Positions 6,957 to 14,509 of a DNA stretch of 16,929 nucleotides are shown here, in pieces; the stretch's first letter is position 1, and every line of letters starts with the position of its first letter. Under the pieces are notes generated by a model, which was not told where the DNA came from, searched no databases, and was given only the letters and a program-made list of their open reading frames with translations. Source of the DNA: JAXIPB01 sp045403155 (GTDB taxonomy: Bacteria; Actinomycetota; Actinomycetes; Mycobacteriales; Micromonosporaceae); the NCBI GenBank assembly GCA_045403155.1, contig JAXIPB010000330.1, positions 1 through 16,929 of the forward strand, read 5' to 3'. A program made the position numbers and the translations under genes.

Positions 6957-7541
6957 ATGACCACGACACTGTCTCGGCCACCGCTCAACGGCGTCGACAC
7001 CCCAACGCTCTTCGCCACGCTCGACGCGGTCAAGTCCAACCCCGACCTCGGGAAGTTCCAGTTCCGCGCGACGAACCGCTGGATCAGTGGCACCCACAAC
7101 CGCACCTCGATCCAGGGCTTTTACGGGGCGGGCCAAGAGGACACCTCGCGGCCCGAGGCCTTCACCTACGACGCCGACCACCCGACCGTGCTCACCGGCG
7201 CCGGCAATGCCCCCACGCCAGTGGAGTTCCTCCTGCACGCACTCGCCGCGTGCCTGACGTCCGGATTGGCCAACATCGCCGCCGCCCGTGGCGTCGCGCT
7301 CACCGAGGTCGAGTCGACCGTGGAAGGTGACATCAATCTGCTCGGCATCCTCGGCCTCGGCAAGGCGGTCGACGAACCGGTCCGCAACGGATACCAGGGC
7401 ATCCGGGTCTCGTTCCGGATCGCCGGGGACGCACCCGACGAGGTGCTGCGCGGACTGATCGACCAGTCGCGCTCCCGCTCGGCCGTGTACGACGTCATCA
7501 CCAACGGCGTCCCGGTCGAGATCGACGTGACCACCCGCTGA
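6957..7541 (+). CDS. OsmC family protein
   Basis: The 194-residue product matches the OsmC/Ohr fold: an N-terminal beta region with RWISGTHNRTSIQGFYG, then APTPVEFLLHALAACLTSG (residues 85-103), the helix bearing the conserved cysteine (C99), and a C-terminal SAVYDVITNGVPVEIDV strand. True OsmC/Ohr peroxidases use two cysteines. Here the second, normally at the C-terminal helix start, is replaced in SAVYDVITNG, and C99 is the only cysteine. It may therefore be a one-cysteine thiol enzyme or a redox-linked binding protein rather than a classical hydroperoxidase. GAGGA (6945-6949) sits seven bases before the ATG. It is the first gene of a run of four with two flavoproteins and a SARP regulator. 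Confidence 0.9.
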   Translation: MTTTLSRPPLNGVDTPTLFATLDAVKSNPDLGKFQFRATNRWISGTHNRTSIQGFYGAGQEDTSRPEAFTYDADHPTVLTGAGNAPTPVEFLLHALAACLTSGLANIAAARGVALTEVESTVEGDINLLGILGLGKAVDEPVRNGYQGIRVSFRIAGDAPDEVLRGLIDQSRSRSAVYDVITNGVPVEIDVTTR

Positions 7542-7625
7542 CCGCCACGCCCACAACGCACTCGCCGGCCGGACCAGCACACGCGTCGTTCGGCCGGCCA
7601 GCGCGGTCTATCTCGGGAGCAGTCC

Positions 7626-8873
7626 ATGGACACGAACACCGTCGTCATCGGCGCCGGCCACGCCGGCCTCGCCGTGAGCCGATGCCTCGCTGACCGGGGC
7701 GTCGAGCACGTCGTGCTCGAACGGGGTCGGCTCGGGGAACGCTGGCGCACCGCGAGGTGGGATTCGTTCCGGTTGCTCACGCCGGCGTGGATGATGCGAC
7801 TGCCCGGGTACGCCTACGAGGGCGGGGACGACGACGGCTATCTGACGGCGCCGGAGCTGGTGGGCTACCTCGGCGAATATGCGCGATCGTTCGCCGCACC
7901 AGTGCACGAGATGACCGCGGTCACGCGGGTGAGCCCTGATGGCGCCGGATACCTCGTTGCCACCGACCGCGGAGACTGGCGAAGCTCCAATGTGGTCGTC
8001 GCGACCGGATACCACAGCCGCGCGCTCATTCCTGCCGTGGCAGCTGGTCTGCCGCCAGAGTTGGTCCAGCTCAACCCGGCGAGCTACCGGCGTCCCGATC
8101 TGCTGCCCGACGGCGCGGTGCTGGTCGTCGGCGCGTCGGCGTCGGGGGTTCAGATCGCCGACGAGCTGGCCCAGTCGGGCCGGGACGTGGTTCTCGCCGT
8201 AGGGTCGCACACACGGCTGCCCCGGCGTTACCGCGGTCGCGACATCCTATGGTGGCTCGATCGGACCGGTTCGATGGACCGGACCATCGACGACGTGGTC
8301 GACCCGGGCGCGGCCCGGCGCGAACCGTCGTTGCAGCTGGCTGGGTCGGAGCGTCCGGTTCATCTGGATGCTCTGCAGGCGCGCGGGGTTCGGCTCGCTG
8401 GGCGCCTGATCGTGGCAGAGGCGGGCGACGTGCGCTTCGCCGATGACCTCGTCGCGACGACCACTGCCGCCGACGTACGCCTGAAACGGGTGCTGGCCGA
8501 GATCGACGGGTACGCAGAGGCGTGCGTTCCTGGCATCCCGATCGCCGCCGCCACGCCGCCCATCGCGACGACCCCGGTGCGACCGGGGCCGAGACGGCTG
8601 AACCTGGACCGCGCCGGTATTCGCACCGTGATATGGGCGACCGGCTTCCGTCCGACGTACCCATGGCTGACCGTGCCGGTGCTCGATCACACCGGACGCA
8701 TCCGTCACGAACGCGGCGCCACCGCCGCGCGCGGTCTTTACGCGATCGGGCTTCGGTTCCAGCACCGCCGCAACGCAACCTTCATCGACGGCGCCCGCCA
8801 TGACGCCGCCTACGTGGCCGACCACGTCGCCGCCCGGCGATCGTCGCAACGCCCTCTTCGCCAGTGCCACTGA
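7626..8873 (+). CDS. FAD/NAD(P)-dependent monooxygenase-type flavoprotein (FMO/CzcO-like)
   Basis: The protein has 415 residues and two Rossmann folds: GAGHAG at 9-14, following VVI, for FAD, and GASASG at 169-174, following VLVV, for NAD(P)H. ATG motifs at 126-128 and at 337-341 (WATGF) are also typical of single-component flavin monooxygenases and related CzcO-type oxidoreductases. The region LGERWRTARWDSFRLLTPAWMMRLPG after the first fold is characteristic of this group. Such enzymes use NADPH and O2 to oxygenate a small substrate, which cannot be predicted here. GGGAG (7615-7619) precedes the ATG with good spacing. The gene follows the OsmC gene by 84 nt and precedes a second flavoprotein by 21 nt. 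The last ten residues or so (RRSSQRPLRQCH) are basic and unconserved in appearance. Confidence 0.9.
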   Translation: MDTNTVVIGAGHAGLAVSRCLADRGVEHVVLERGRLGERWRTARWDSFRLLTPAWMMRLPGYAYEGGDDDGYLTAPELVGYLGEYARSFAAPVHEMTAVTRVSPDGAGYLVATDRGDWRSSNVVVATGYHSRALIPAVAAGLPPELVQLNPASYRRPDLLPDGAVLVVGASASGVQIADELAQSGRDVVLAVGSHTRLPRRYRGRDILWWLDRTGSMDRTIDDVVDPGAARREPSLQLAGSERPVHLDALQARGVRLAGRLIVAEAGDVRFADDLVATTTAADVRLKRVLAEIDGYAEACVPGIPIAAATPPIATTPVRPGPRRLNLDRAGIRTVIWATGFRPTYPWLTVPVLDHTGRIRHERGATAARGLYAIGLRFQHRRNATFIDGARHDAAYVADHVAARRSSQRPLRQCH

Positions 8874-8894
8874 CTTCGAGTAAGGACTCCAGGC

Positions 8895-10058
8895 ATGGAC
8901 CAAGGACCGGACCGCCACGATGTCGTCATCGTTGGGGCACGCTGCGCCGGCGCCGCGACCGCGATGCTCCTCGCCAAGCGCGGGCTCGACGTGCTCGTTC
9001 TGGAACGGGCCCGCCTTGGCGCGGACACTCTCTCCACCCACGCGTTGATGCGCGGCGGGGCCGTCCAGTTGCGACGGTGGGGCCTGCTTGACCGGATCGC
9101 CGCCGCCGGGACACCGGCGATCCGCCGCACGCTGTTCCATTATGGCGACGACACCACGACCGTCTCGATCAAGCCGGCCGCCGGCGTGGATGCCCTGTAC
9201 GCCCCGCGCCGTACCCTGCTCGACCGGGTACTGGTTGACGCCGCGATCTCAGCTGGGGCGAAGGTCAAGTTCGGTGTCGACGTAACCGGGCTCGAGCGCG
9301 ACTCGACTGGTCGGGTCGTCGGCGTCGTGGGCCGCGATCGGCGCGGTGATCCGCTCCAGGCCCATGGCTGGCTCACCGTCGGGGCCGATGGCGCCCGGTC
9401 ACTGGTGGCGCGCGACGCCGGAGCGGCGATGGTTCGGACGGGCATCGGCTCCGGCGCGATCATCTACGGCCACTGGGTCGGACTCGATGTCACCGGCTAC
9501 GAGTGGTTCTATCGACCCGGCGGGACGGCGGGCCTGATACCGACCAACGGCGGCGCGGTGTGTGTGTTCGCCGGCACGTCGACGAGCCGTTTCCAGCGGG
9601 AGCTCGCTGGAGACATCCGGGCTGGCTATCTACGACTGCTCAAGGAAGTAACCGGCGCGGACGCACGTCTGGGCGCATTGCCTCCACCGAGCCGGCTGCG
9701 TGCGCACCCGGGCCGCCCGAGCTACGCGCGGAGGCCATGGGGACCGGGCTGGGCACTGGTCGGCGACGCGGGACAGTACCTCGACCCGCTCAGCACGCAC
9801 GGCATGACCGATGCCCTGCGCGACGCCCACCTGCTCGGCAACGCCGTCGGTTCGGTGCTTTGTGGCGAGGATGAGGTCACGGCCTACTCGGGATACGAAG
9901 CCCGCCGGGATCAGATCGCCGGGCCAATGTTCTCAGCCGTCGACCAGCTCGCCAGCTACCGGTGGACGCTGCCGAGCGTCCGGCGACTGCTGCTGGAGCT
10001 GAGCTCCGCGATGAGCGACGAAGTGGAGGCATTGTCTGCGCTGAGGGCTGATGCCTGA
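8895..10058 (+). CDS. FAD-dependent oxidoreductase, PHBH / geranylgeranyl-reductase fold
   Basis: This 387-residue protein shows the three FAD signatures of the p-hydroxybenzoate-hydroxylase superfamily: GARCAG at 14-19 in DVVIVGARCAGAATAMLLAKRG, the DG motif in VGADGARS (162-169), and the GD motif in LVGDAGQYLDPLSTHGM (288-304). ARCAGA and the DP-x-STHGM region are typical of the geranylgeranyl reductase/halogenase-like branch, not of classic aromatic hydroxylases. No membrane segment is visible. The substrate is unknown. AAGGA at 8882-8886 lies eight bases before the ATG. The stop at 10056-10058 is 34 nt before the preferred start of the SARP gene, so the genes are almost certainly one transcript. 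Confidence 0.9.
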   Translation: MDQGPDRHDVVIVGARCAGAATAMLLAKRGLDVLVLERARLGADTLSTHALMRGGAVQLRRWGLLDRIAAAGTPAIRRTLFHYGDDTTTVSIKPAAGVDALYAPRRTLLDRVLVDAAISAGAKVKFGVDVTGLERDSTGRVVGVVGRDRRGDPLQAHGWLTVGADGARSLVARDAGAAMVRTGIGSGAIIYGHWVGLDVTGYEWFYRPGGTAGLIPTNGGAVCVFAGTSTSRFQRELAGDIRAGYLRLLKEVTGADARLGALPPPSRLRAHPGRPSYARRPWGPGWALVGDAGQYLDPLSTHGMTDALRDAHLLGNAVGSVLCGEDEVTAYSGYEARRDQIAGPMFSAVDQLASYRWTLPSVRRLLLELSSAMSDEVEALSALRADA

Positions 10059-10092
10059 CCGGCTCCCTATGGCGAATCATGGAGGGGTGAGC

Positions 10093-13000
10093 GTGGAGAT
10101 TTTCCTTCTGGGACGCTTCGACGTACGGGTCGGCGGGCGGGAGGTCCCGCCGTCCGCTTGGAGTCGCCGCCAGGCGGCGAGCCTGGTCAAACTCCTCGCG
10201 CTCGCTCCGCGTCGGCAGCTGCACCGCGAACAGGTGATGGACGCGCTCTGGCCTCATGTGCCCGTCGACGACGCGACTCCCCGACTGCACAAGGCGGCTC
10301 ATTTCGCCCGCCGAGTGCTCGGTCCCGAGAGCGTCGCGCTGCGGAATGAGACGGTCATGCTGTTTCCAGACATGCCCGTGACCGTCGACACGATCCGGTT
10401 CCAGGAACTTGCCCAGAACGCCCTGGACGCCAGCGACGTCTCCGCGGCAGCGGCCGCCGCCGACCTGTACGGCGGGCCGTTGCTGCCCGAGGACAGGTAT
10501 GAGTCGTGGGCCGAGGCGCCGCGCGATCGCCTGCACCTGCTCCAGCTCCAGTTGCTGCGGCGGGCCCGGCGCTGGGGCGACCTGGTCGAGGCCGATCCCA
10601 CCGATGCCGAGGCACACCTCGAACTGATGCGCGAGCACGCCGCCCGAGGCGATCGGCGTGCGGCGCTGCGGCAGTTCGAGCGGATGGAGCGGGCGATGCA
10701 CGGCGAGCTCGGAGTCGGCCCGAGTGAGGAGGCCGTCGCCTTGCGGGACTCGCTGCTCGACGGCCTGGCCGAGCCCTCGCCGGCCGACGCGACGGTCGCA
10801 TTGGTCGGCCGCGGCGCCCAGCTATCCACGCTGGAACGGCTGCTGAATGAGGCGGGTCGCGGCCGTGGCCGGGCGGCGTTCGTGGCCGGGGCGGCTGGGA
10901 TGGGCAAGTCGATGATCGCGGCATGGCTGCGCGGTCAGGCCCGAAGCCGAGGCTGGCGGACCGGGAATGGCGTGGCCTCGGCGATCGAGGGCGCCTGGCC
11001 CTACGCGCCAGTGCTGGAGGCGATCGCGGACCTGTGCCGCCGGCATCCGACTCTGCTCGACGGACTCGACGACCAGTGCCGCCACGACATCGACAGAGCG
11101 CTGGCCGGTGGGAGCCTGGACTGGGATCGCGATGGAAGTCACCAGCGGCTCTTTGTCGCCGTAGCGGAACTGACCCGACTCGCCGCGGCCGGCACCGGCG
11201 TCCTTCTCACGATCGACGACGTGCACGAGGCCGACGAAGCGAGCCTGCGCCTGGCGCACTACATCGCCCGCAGCTGCCTTACCGAACGGCTCCTCCTCGT
11301 GCTGTGTCATCGCCGCCAGCCGGTCACCGACGCGTTCGAGCAGGTACGCGCGAGCCTGCTGGGACGCAAGGCGGCGGTGGAGGTGGCGATGGCCCCGCTT
11401 GAGCGAGCGGACTCAGGCGCACTTGCCAGGTCGTACCGGCCGGATCTTGATGACGAGAGCCTGGACCACATCTGGGCGGTCTCGGGTGGCGTCCCGTTCG
11501 CCGTCGTCGGGTTGGTCCGGGCTGCGGGCGCGTCCGATGTCGACACCCGGAACCCGGGCAGCGTCGTGCTCGACATGCTCGCACCCTCACTCCGTACTGC
11601 GCTCGAGCCCGTCGCCATTACGGGATCCACATTCGACACCGACGAGTTTCTGAGCCTATGCGGCCTGCCAGAGGACGATGCGTACGACTGTCTCGACGCG
11701 GCCCTCGCGGCCCTGGTCATCGAGCGAACACTGGGTGGCTACCGCTTCCGGCACCCGTTGATCCGCGACGCCCTCCTGGAAGCGATCCCGCCACACCGCC
11801 GGCGGGTCCTGCACCGGGTCTGTGCCGAGCGCCTCACCGCAGTCGGGGCATCGCCGGCGCGAATCGGACACCATCTGCTCGCGGCTGGCGACGCGGCGGC
11901 CGCTGTGCCGCACGTGCTGCGGGCAGCGGAGACCGCGGCGGCGGTAGGCGCCTACCGGGACGCACTCTCCCTTGTGGACTCGATTCGGGCGGCCGCCGAC
12001 GGCCCGTCTGGTGTACGTGCATTGGCCCTGCGGGCGGACCTGCTCGCGGCCATCGGCGATCCGGCCGCGATGCCCGCGTTCCGCCAAGCGATCGCCGCGG
12101 CGTCGTCGAGTGGCCAGCGGGTCCTGCGGGCACGCATGGCGCGGTTGGCGATTCTCACCGGCGATCGCGCGACCGCCGCCGCGGCGCTGGAGGGCCTGGA
12201 GCCCGACGGCGGCCCGGACGACACCGCGATCCTGCTCGCCAAGGCGAACGTCGCGTACTTCACCGGCGATCTGGACGGAGCCTCGGCGGCGCTATCCACG
12301 GCGTACCGAAGCGATGCTCCGATCACCTCTGAGCAACTCGACGTGGTCACGCTGAAGTCGCTCATCGCCCACAATCGCGGCGAGTGGAGCCAATTGCTCC
12401 GGATCGAGCTGAAGCGAACCAAGAATGATCCGGCTACGGCAGTCGCGGTATTCGACTCGCACCTATGTGTCGCCGAGTACGTGCTCTATGGTCCGACGCC
12501 GTACGACGAGGTGACCGCCCTGGCCCGGACCCTGCGCGAGACGGCCGAGCGGGCCGGTGCGCTGCGCGCCGTAGGCTTCGCCTCCGTCCTGCTCGGCGAG
12601 GCGGCGCTGCTCAACGGCGACCTTGACCTGGCCGAGCGCGAGCTGACCGACGCAGTCGACCTGCATCGCGAGATCGGCGCGACCATGGGCGAGGCACACT
12701 CGCTGCAGCGCCTCGCCGAAGTACACCTGGCCCGCGCCGACCGCCCAACGGCCAATCGACTATTGCGACGGGCACTGCCCCTGGCCCGGTGGTCCGTGCT
12801 CGCGATGCACCTGCTGCAGCGCGTCTACGGCACGATGATCATGGCGGCCGACGACGCGGACGCCGCGCGTGCAGTCGTCGATGCCGCCGAGGCCACGTTG
12901 GCCACCAGTGACAACTGCAGCTTCTGCTCGATCATGTTCGACGTGCCGGCCACGATCGCGTGCGCGGTGGTGGGCGATTTGGGAGAGGCCCGCCGCCACC

Positions 13001-13206
13001 TCGCGCGAGCCGAGAAATCGGCGTCGCTGTGGGAGGGAACGGCGTGGCAGGCCGCCACGCTCGAGGCGCGTGCGCACGTCGTGCATGCCGAGGGCGACAC
13101 CGCCGAGGCCGACCGCTGCCTCGCCCGCGCGGTTACCCTGTTCGAGGAGTCGGCGCAACCGCTGGATGCCGCGCGTGTCCGGGCACGGCTGGCGAGTCGC
13201 GCGTAG
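10093..13206 (+). CDS. SARP/BTAD-family transcriptional regulator with AAA ATPase and TPR domains
   Basis: With the start used here the protein has 1037 residues. Residues 1-80 (VEIFLLGRFDVRVGGREVPP... LHREQVMDALWP) form an OmpR-like winged-helix DNA-binding domain. Residues 85-230 are the bacterial transcriptional activation domain. A STAND/AAA ATPase follows, with Walker A GAAGMGKS at 266-273 and Walker B LLTIDDVHEAD near 371-381. From about residue 560 to the end are helical TPR-like repeats. This is the AfsR-type layout, in which nucleotide and ligand sensing control DNA binding. I chose GTG 10093 because GGAGG (10081-10085) lies seven bases upstream and SARPs usually start just before the 'LLGRF' strand. 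ATG 10051, overlapping the previous stop, is the alternative and adds 14 residues. It is the last gene of the OsmC operon and probably regulates it. Confidence 0.92.
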   Translation: MEIFLLGRFDVRVGGREVPPSAWSRRQAASLVKLLALAPRRQLHREQVMDALWPHVPVDDATPRLHKAAHFARRVLGPESVALRNETVMLFPDMPVTVDTIRFQELAQNALDASDVSAAAAAADLYGGPLLPEDRYESWAEAPRDRLHLLQLQLLRRARRWGDLVEADPTDAEAHLELMREHAARGDRRAALRQFERMERAMHGELGVGPSEEAVALRDSLLDGLAEPSPADATVALVGRGAQLSTLERLLNEAGRGRGRAAFVAGAAGMGKSMIAAWLRGQARSRGWRTGNGVASAIEGAWPYAPVLEAIADLCRRHPTLLDGLDDQCRHDIDRALAGGSLDWDRDGSHQRLFVAVAELTRLAAAGTGVLLTIDDVHEADEASLRLAHYIARSCLTERLLLVLCHRRQPVTDAFEQVRASLLGRKAAVEVAMAPLERADSGALARSYRPDLDDESLDHIWAVSGGVPFAVVGLVRAAGASDVDTRNPGSVVLDMLAPSLRTALEPVAITGSTFDTDEFLSLCGLPEDDAYDCLDAALAALVIERTLGGYRFRHPLIRDALLEAIPPHRRRVLHRVCAERLTAVGASPARIGHHLLAAGDAAAAVPHVLRAAETAAAVGAYRDALSLVDSIRAAADGPSGVRALALRADLLAAIGDPAAMPAFRQAIAAASSSGQRVLRARMARLAILTGDRATAAAALEGLEPDGGPDDTAILLAKANVAYFTGDLDGASAALSTAYRSDAPITSEQLDVVTLKSLIAHNRGEWSQLLRIELKRTKNDPATAVAVFDSHLCVAEYVLYGPTPYDEVTALARTLRETAERAGALRAVGFASVLLGEAALLNGDLDLAERELTDAVDLHREIGATMGEAHSLQRLAEVHLARADRPTANRLLRRALPLARWSVLAMHLLQRVYGTMIMAADDADAARAVVDAAEATLATSDNCSFCSIMFDVPATIACAVVGDLGEARRHLARAEKSASLWEGTAWQAATLEARAHVVHAEGDTAEADRCLARAVTLFEESAQPLDAARVRARLASRA

Positions 13207-13265
13207 GCCGCCAGCTCGTCCCGGCACGTCGTTCATCCTGGATCGACCCGTCATCCGACTCAACG

Positions 13266-13430
13266 TCAGCTGTCGCTGGCTTGGCCCGTCGGCCGTCTCC
13301 GCAGCCGGCCGACGGAACGCTGCTCAACCCGGTGGGCGGCCATAAGTTCGGCCCGATGACGAACGGCGGGGTCGCGGCGCCTCTCCTGCATCTGGAGCAG
13401 GATCAAGAGCGCAAGTCCCTCGCTGTGCAT
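13266..13430 (-). CDS. Small basic protein of 54 residues, candidate member of the SARP regulon
   Basis: The frame starts at ATG 13430 with an excellent ribosome-binding site (AAGGAG at 13438-13443, seven bases upstream) and ends at TGA 13266-13268. The protein begins MHSEGLALLILLQMQERRRDP and continues as a basic, helical, Arg-rich chain (AVRHRAELMAAHR... RRLRRRPTGQ). A short hydrophobic N-terminal helix followed by a charged amphipathic helix resembles many short actinobacterial ORFs with no assigned function. It is convergent with the SARP gene (59-nt gap). Upstream it has the same 11-nt-period GGGAAGG repeats and a -10-like hexamer as the OsmC operon, which is the main support for it being a real gene. 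A longer in-frame extension to 13616 would run through that promoter and is not favoured. The function is unknown. Confidence 0.6.
   Translation of the reverse strand: MHSEGLALLILLQMQERRRDPAVRHRAELMAAHRVEQRSVGRLRRRPTGQASDS
13286..13315. terminator. 10-bp perfect GC-rich hairpin between convergent genes
   Basis: CCGTCGGCCG (13286-13295) and CGGCCGACGG (13306-13315) are exact reverse complements with a 10-nt loop. The hairpin lies 80 nt after the SARP stop and inside the last 17 codons of the convergent small gene, so it could end the SARP operon transcript. There is no U tract on either side. Confidence 0.4.
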
Positions 13431-13472
13431 GGCGGTTCTCCTTCGTCGGTGGTTGTGGTGCGTGTGCGATCC

Positions 13473-13516
13473 ACTGTTGCGAAGCTCCCTTCCCGCCACC
13501 TTCTCCGGCTCCTCCC
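13473..13516 (-). promoter_or_regulatory. Second SARP-type triple repeat and promoter, driving the small protein gene
   Basis: Read on the minus strand, GGGAGGA (13516-13510), GAGAAGG (13505-13499) and GGGAAGG (13494-13488) are spaced exactly 11 nt apart. Nine bases later comes AACAGT (13478-13473), a weaker -10-like element in the same position as TAGCGT before the OsmC gene. The last 18 bases of the repeat block differ from the OsmC copy (6854-6871) at only two positions. Start would be near 13466, giving a leader of about 36 nt that includes the ribosome-binding site of the small gene. Confidence 0.55.
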
Positions 13517-13542
13517 CCGAACATGACCCGGTGGGCAGCCGT

Positions 13543-13560
13543 GGGAAGACGAGGGGAAGG
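13543..13560 (+). promoter_or_regulatory. Additional rightward GGGAAG repeat pair, 11-nt period
   Basis: GGGAAGA (13543-13549) and GGGAAGG (13554-13560) repeat at the same 11-nt period as the two SARP-type boxes, but in the plus orientation, back to back with the box at 13488-13516. The 12 bases GGGAAGGTCGCG at 13554-13565 are identical to 6854-6865. No -10-like hexamer follows at the expected distance, so this may be an auxiliary binding site. The rest of 13561-13778 holds no gene or signal that I can support. Confidence 0.35.
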
Positions 13561-13778
13561 TCGCGAGCTGGTCGGGCGTGGGCGTGTTGATGCGCCACTT
13601 GGGCGAGTGGGGTCACGTCCTCAGCGGAGCAAGGGCGGTTTCGCGTGCCTGGTGGCCCGGCAATGGGAAGCCGCCGTGGCCGGTACGCTCGACGCGATCA
13701 GGTCCGAGGCCGTGCGTCGCTTTGCCGACCGACGCTCACCGGGCTAGCCAAGACGGCGACGGCAAGACCGCCGAGGCC

Positions 13779-13800
13779 GTTCAGCATCGGTTCAGCGTGA
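13779..13800 (+). promoter_or_regulatory. Direct repeat TTCAGC-N5-TTCAGC, candidate OmpR-type box before the response regulator gene
   Basis: GTTCAGC occurs at 13779-13785 and 13790-13796, an 11-nt period, ending 35 nt before the regulator start codon. OmpR-family regulators typically bind two direct half-sites one helical turn apart. Mycobacterial and streptomycete PhoP boxes have the same 11-nt layout. The same pair recurs at 15894-15910 upstream of the PepSY gene of this cassette. Confidence 0.6.
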
Positions 13801-13831
13801 TGGGGGAGGATATCCGGAGGAGGCGGCGGGC

Positions 13832-14509
13832 ATGCGGGTACTGGTGGTCGAGGACGAGGCCCGCTTGGCCGATGGGCTCCGCGCGGGACTTGTGGCCGAC
13901 GGCTTCGCGGTCGACGTTGCGTTGACCGGTACGGACGGTCTCTGGTTGGCGCGTGAGCAACCATTCGACGCGATCGTTCTCGATGTGATGCTGCCCGGGA
14001 TCAACGGCTACCGGATCTGCCAGCTTCTACGCGCGGAGCGGAACTGGACCCCGATACTGCTGCTGACCGCGAAGGTTGGCGAGTGGGACGAGGTCGAGGG
14101 CTTGGACACGGGTGCGGATGACTACCTGACCAAGCCGTTCTCGCACGCCGTTCTCGTGGCTCGACTGCGGGCGCTGCTGCGGCGTGGTTCGCGCGAGCGC
14201 CCGGCGGTCCTGACCGCGGGCGACCTGCGGCTGGACCCAGCTTCGCGGCGAACCTGGCGCGGGGACACGGAGCTCGCGTTGACCAACCGGGAGACGTCGC
14301 TCTTGGAGTTCTTGTTGCGCCGTCGCGGGGAAGTGGTCAGCAAGCGGGACATCCTGGCCCACGTGTGGGACTTCGATTTCGACGGCGACCCGAACATCGT
14401 CGAGGTGTACGTGCGGCACCTGCGGGAGAAGCTGGACCGACCGTTCGGGCGGTGCGCGATCGACACGGTCCGAGGCGCGGGCTACCGCTTGGCCGCCGAT
14501 GGCGGCTGA
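13832..14509 (+). CDS. OmpR-family response regulator
   Basis: This 225-residue regulator has a receiver domain with the acidic pocket E7/D8, phospho-acceptor D51 (VLDVML), T79 and K101 (YLTKPF). A C-terminal winged helix runs from about 125 to 222, with LTNRETSLLEFLL, VEVYVRHLREKL and the closing DTVRGAGYRL. The strong GGAGGAGG at 13816-13823, eight bases before the ATG, fixes the start. It overlaps the kinase gene by 11 nt, so kinase translation is coupled to it. Two TTCAGC half-sites just upstream suggest autoregulation. The partner kinase and PepSY protein point to an envelope signal. I cannot assign it to a named system such as MprAB, TcrXY or CseBC. Confidence 0.96.
   Translation: MRVLVVEDEARLADGLRAGLVADGFAVDVALTGTDGLWLAREQPFDAIVLDVMLPGINGYRICQLLRAERNWTPILLLTAKVGEWDEVEGLDTGADDYLTKPFSHAVLVARLRALLRRGSRERPAVLTAGDLRLDPASRRTWRGDTELALTNRETSLLEFLLRRRGEVVSKRDILAHVWDFDFDGDPNIVEVYVRHLREKLDRPFGRCAIDTVRGAGYRLAADGG

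Noticed and set aside
8247..9140. 297-codon minus-strand frame across the two flavoprotein genes
   Set aside because: It spans two confirmed genes and their 21-nt junction in antisense, and its composition is that of a shadow frame.
12960..13526. 188-codon plus-strand frame overlapping the SARP 3' end and the following gap
   Set aside because: Most of it is an Arg/Gly-rich out-of-frame reading of the SARP TPR region, and the tail runs antisense to the small gene and its promoter.
13523..13747. Possible 74-codon gene on the plus strand between the small gene and the response regulator
   Set aside because: No ribosome-binding site, no domain, and an Arg/Gly composition typical of random high-GC frames.
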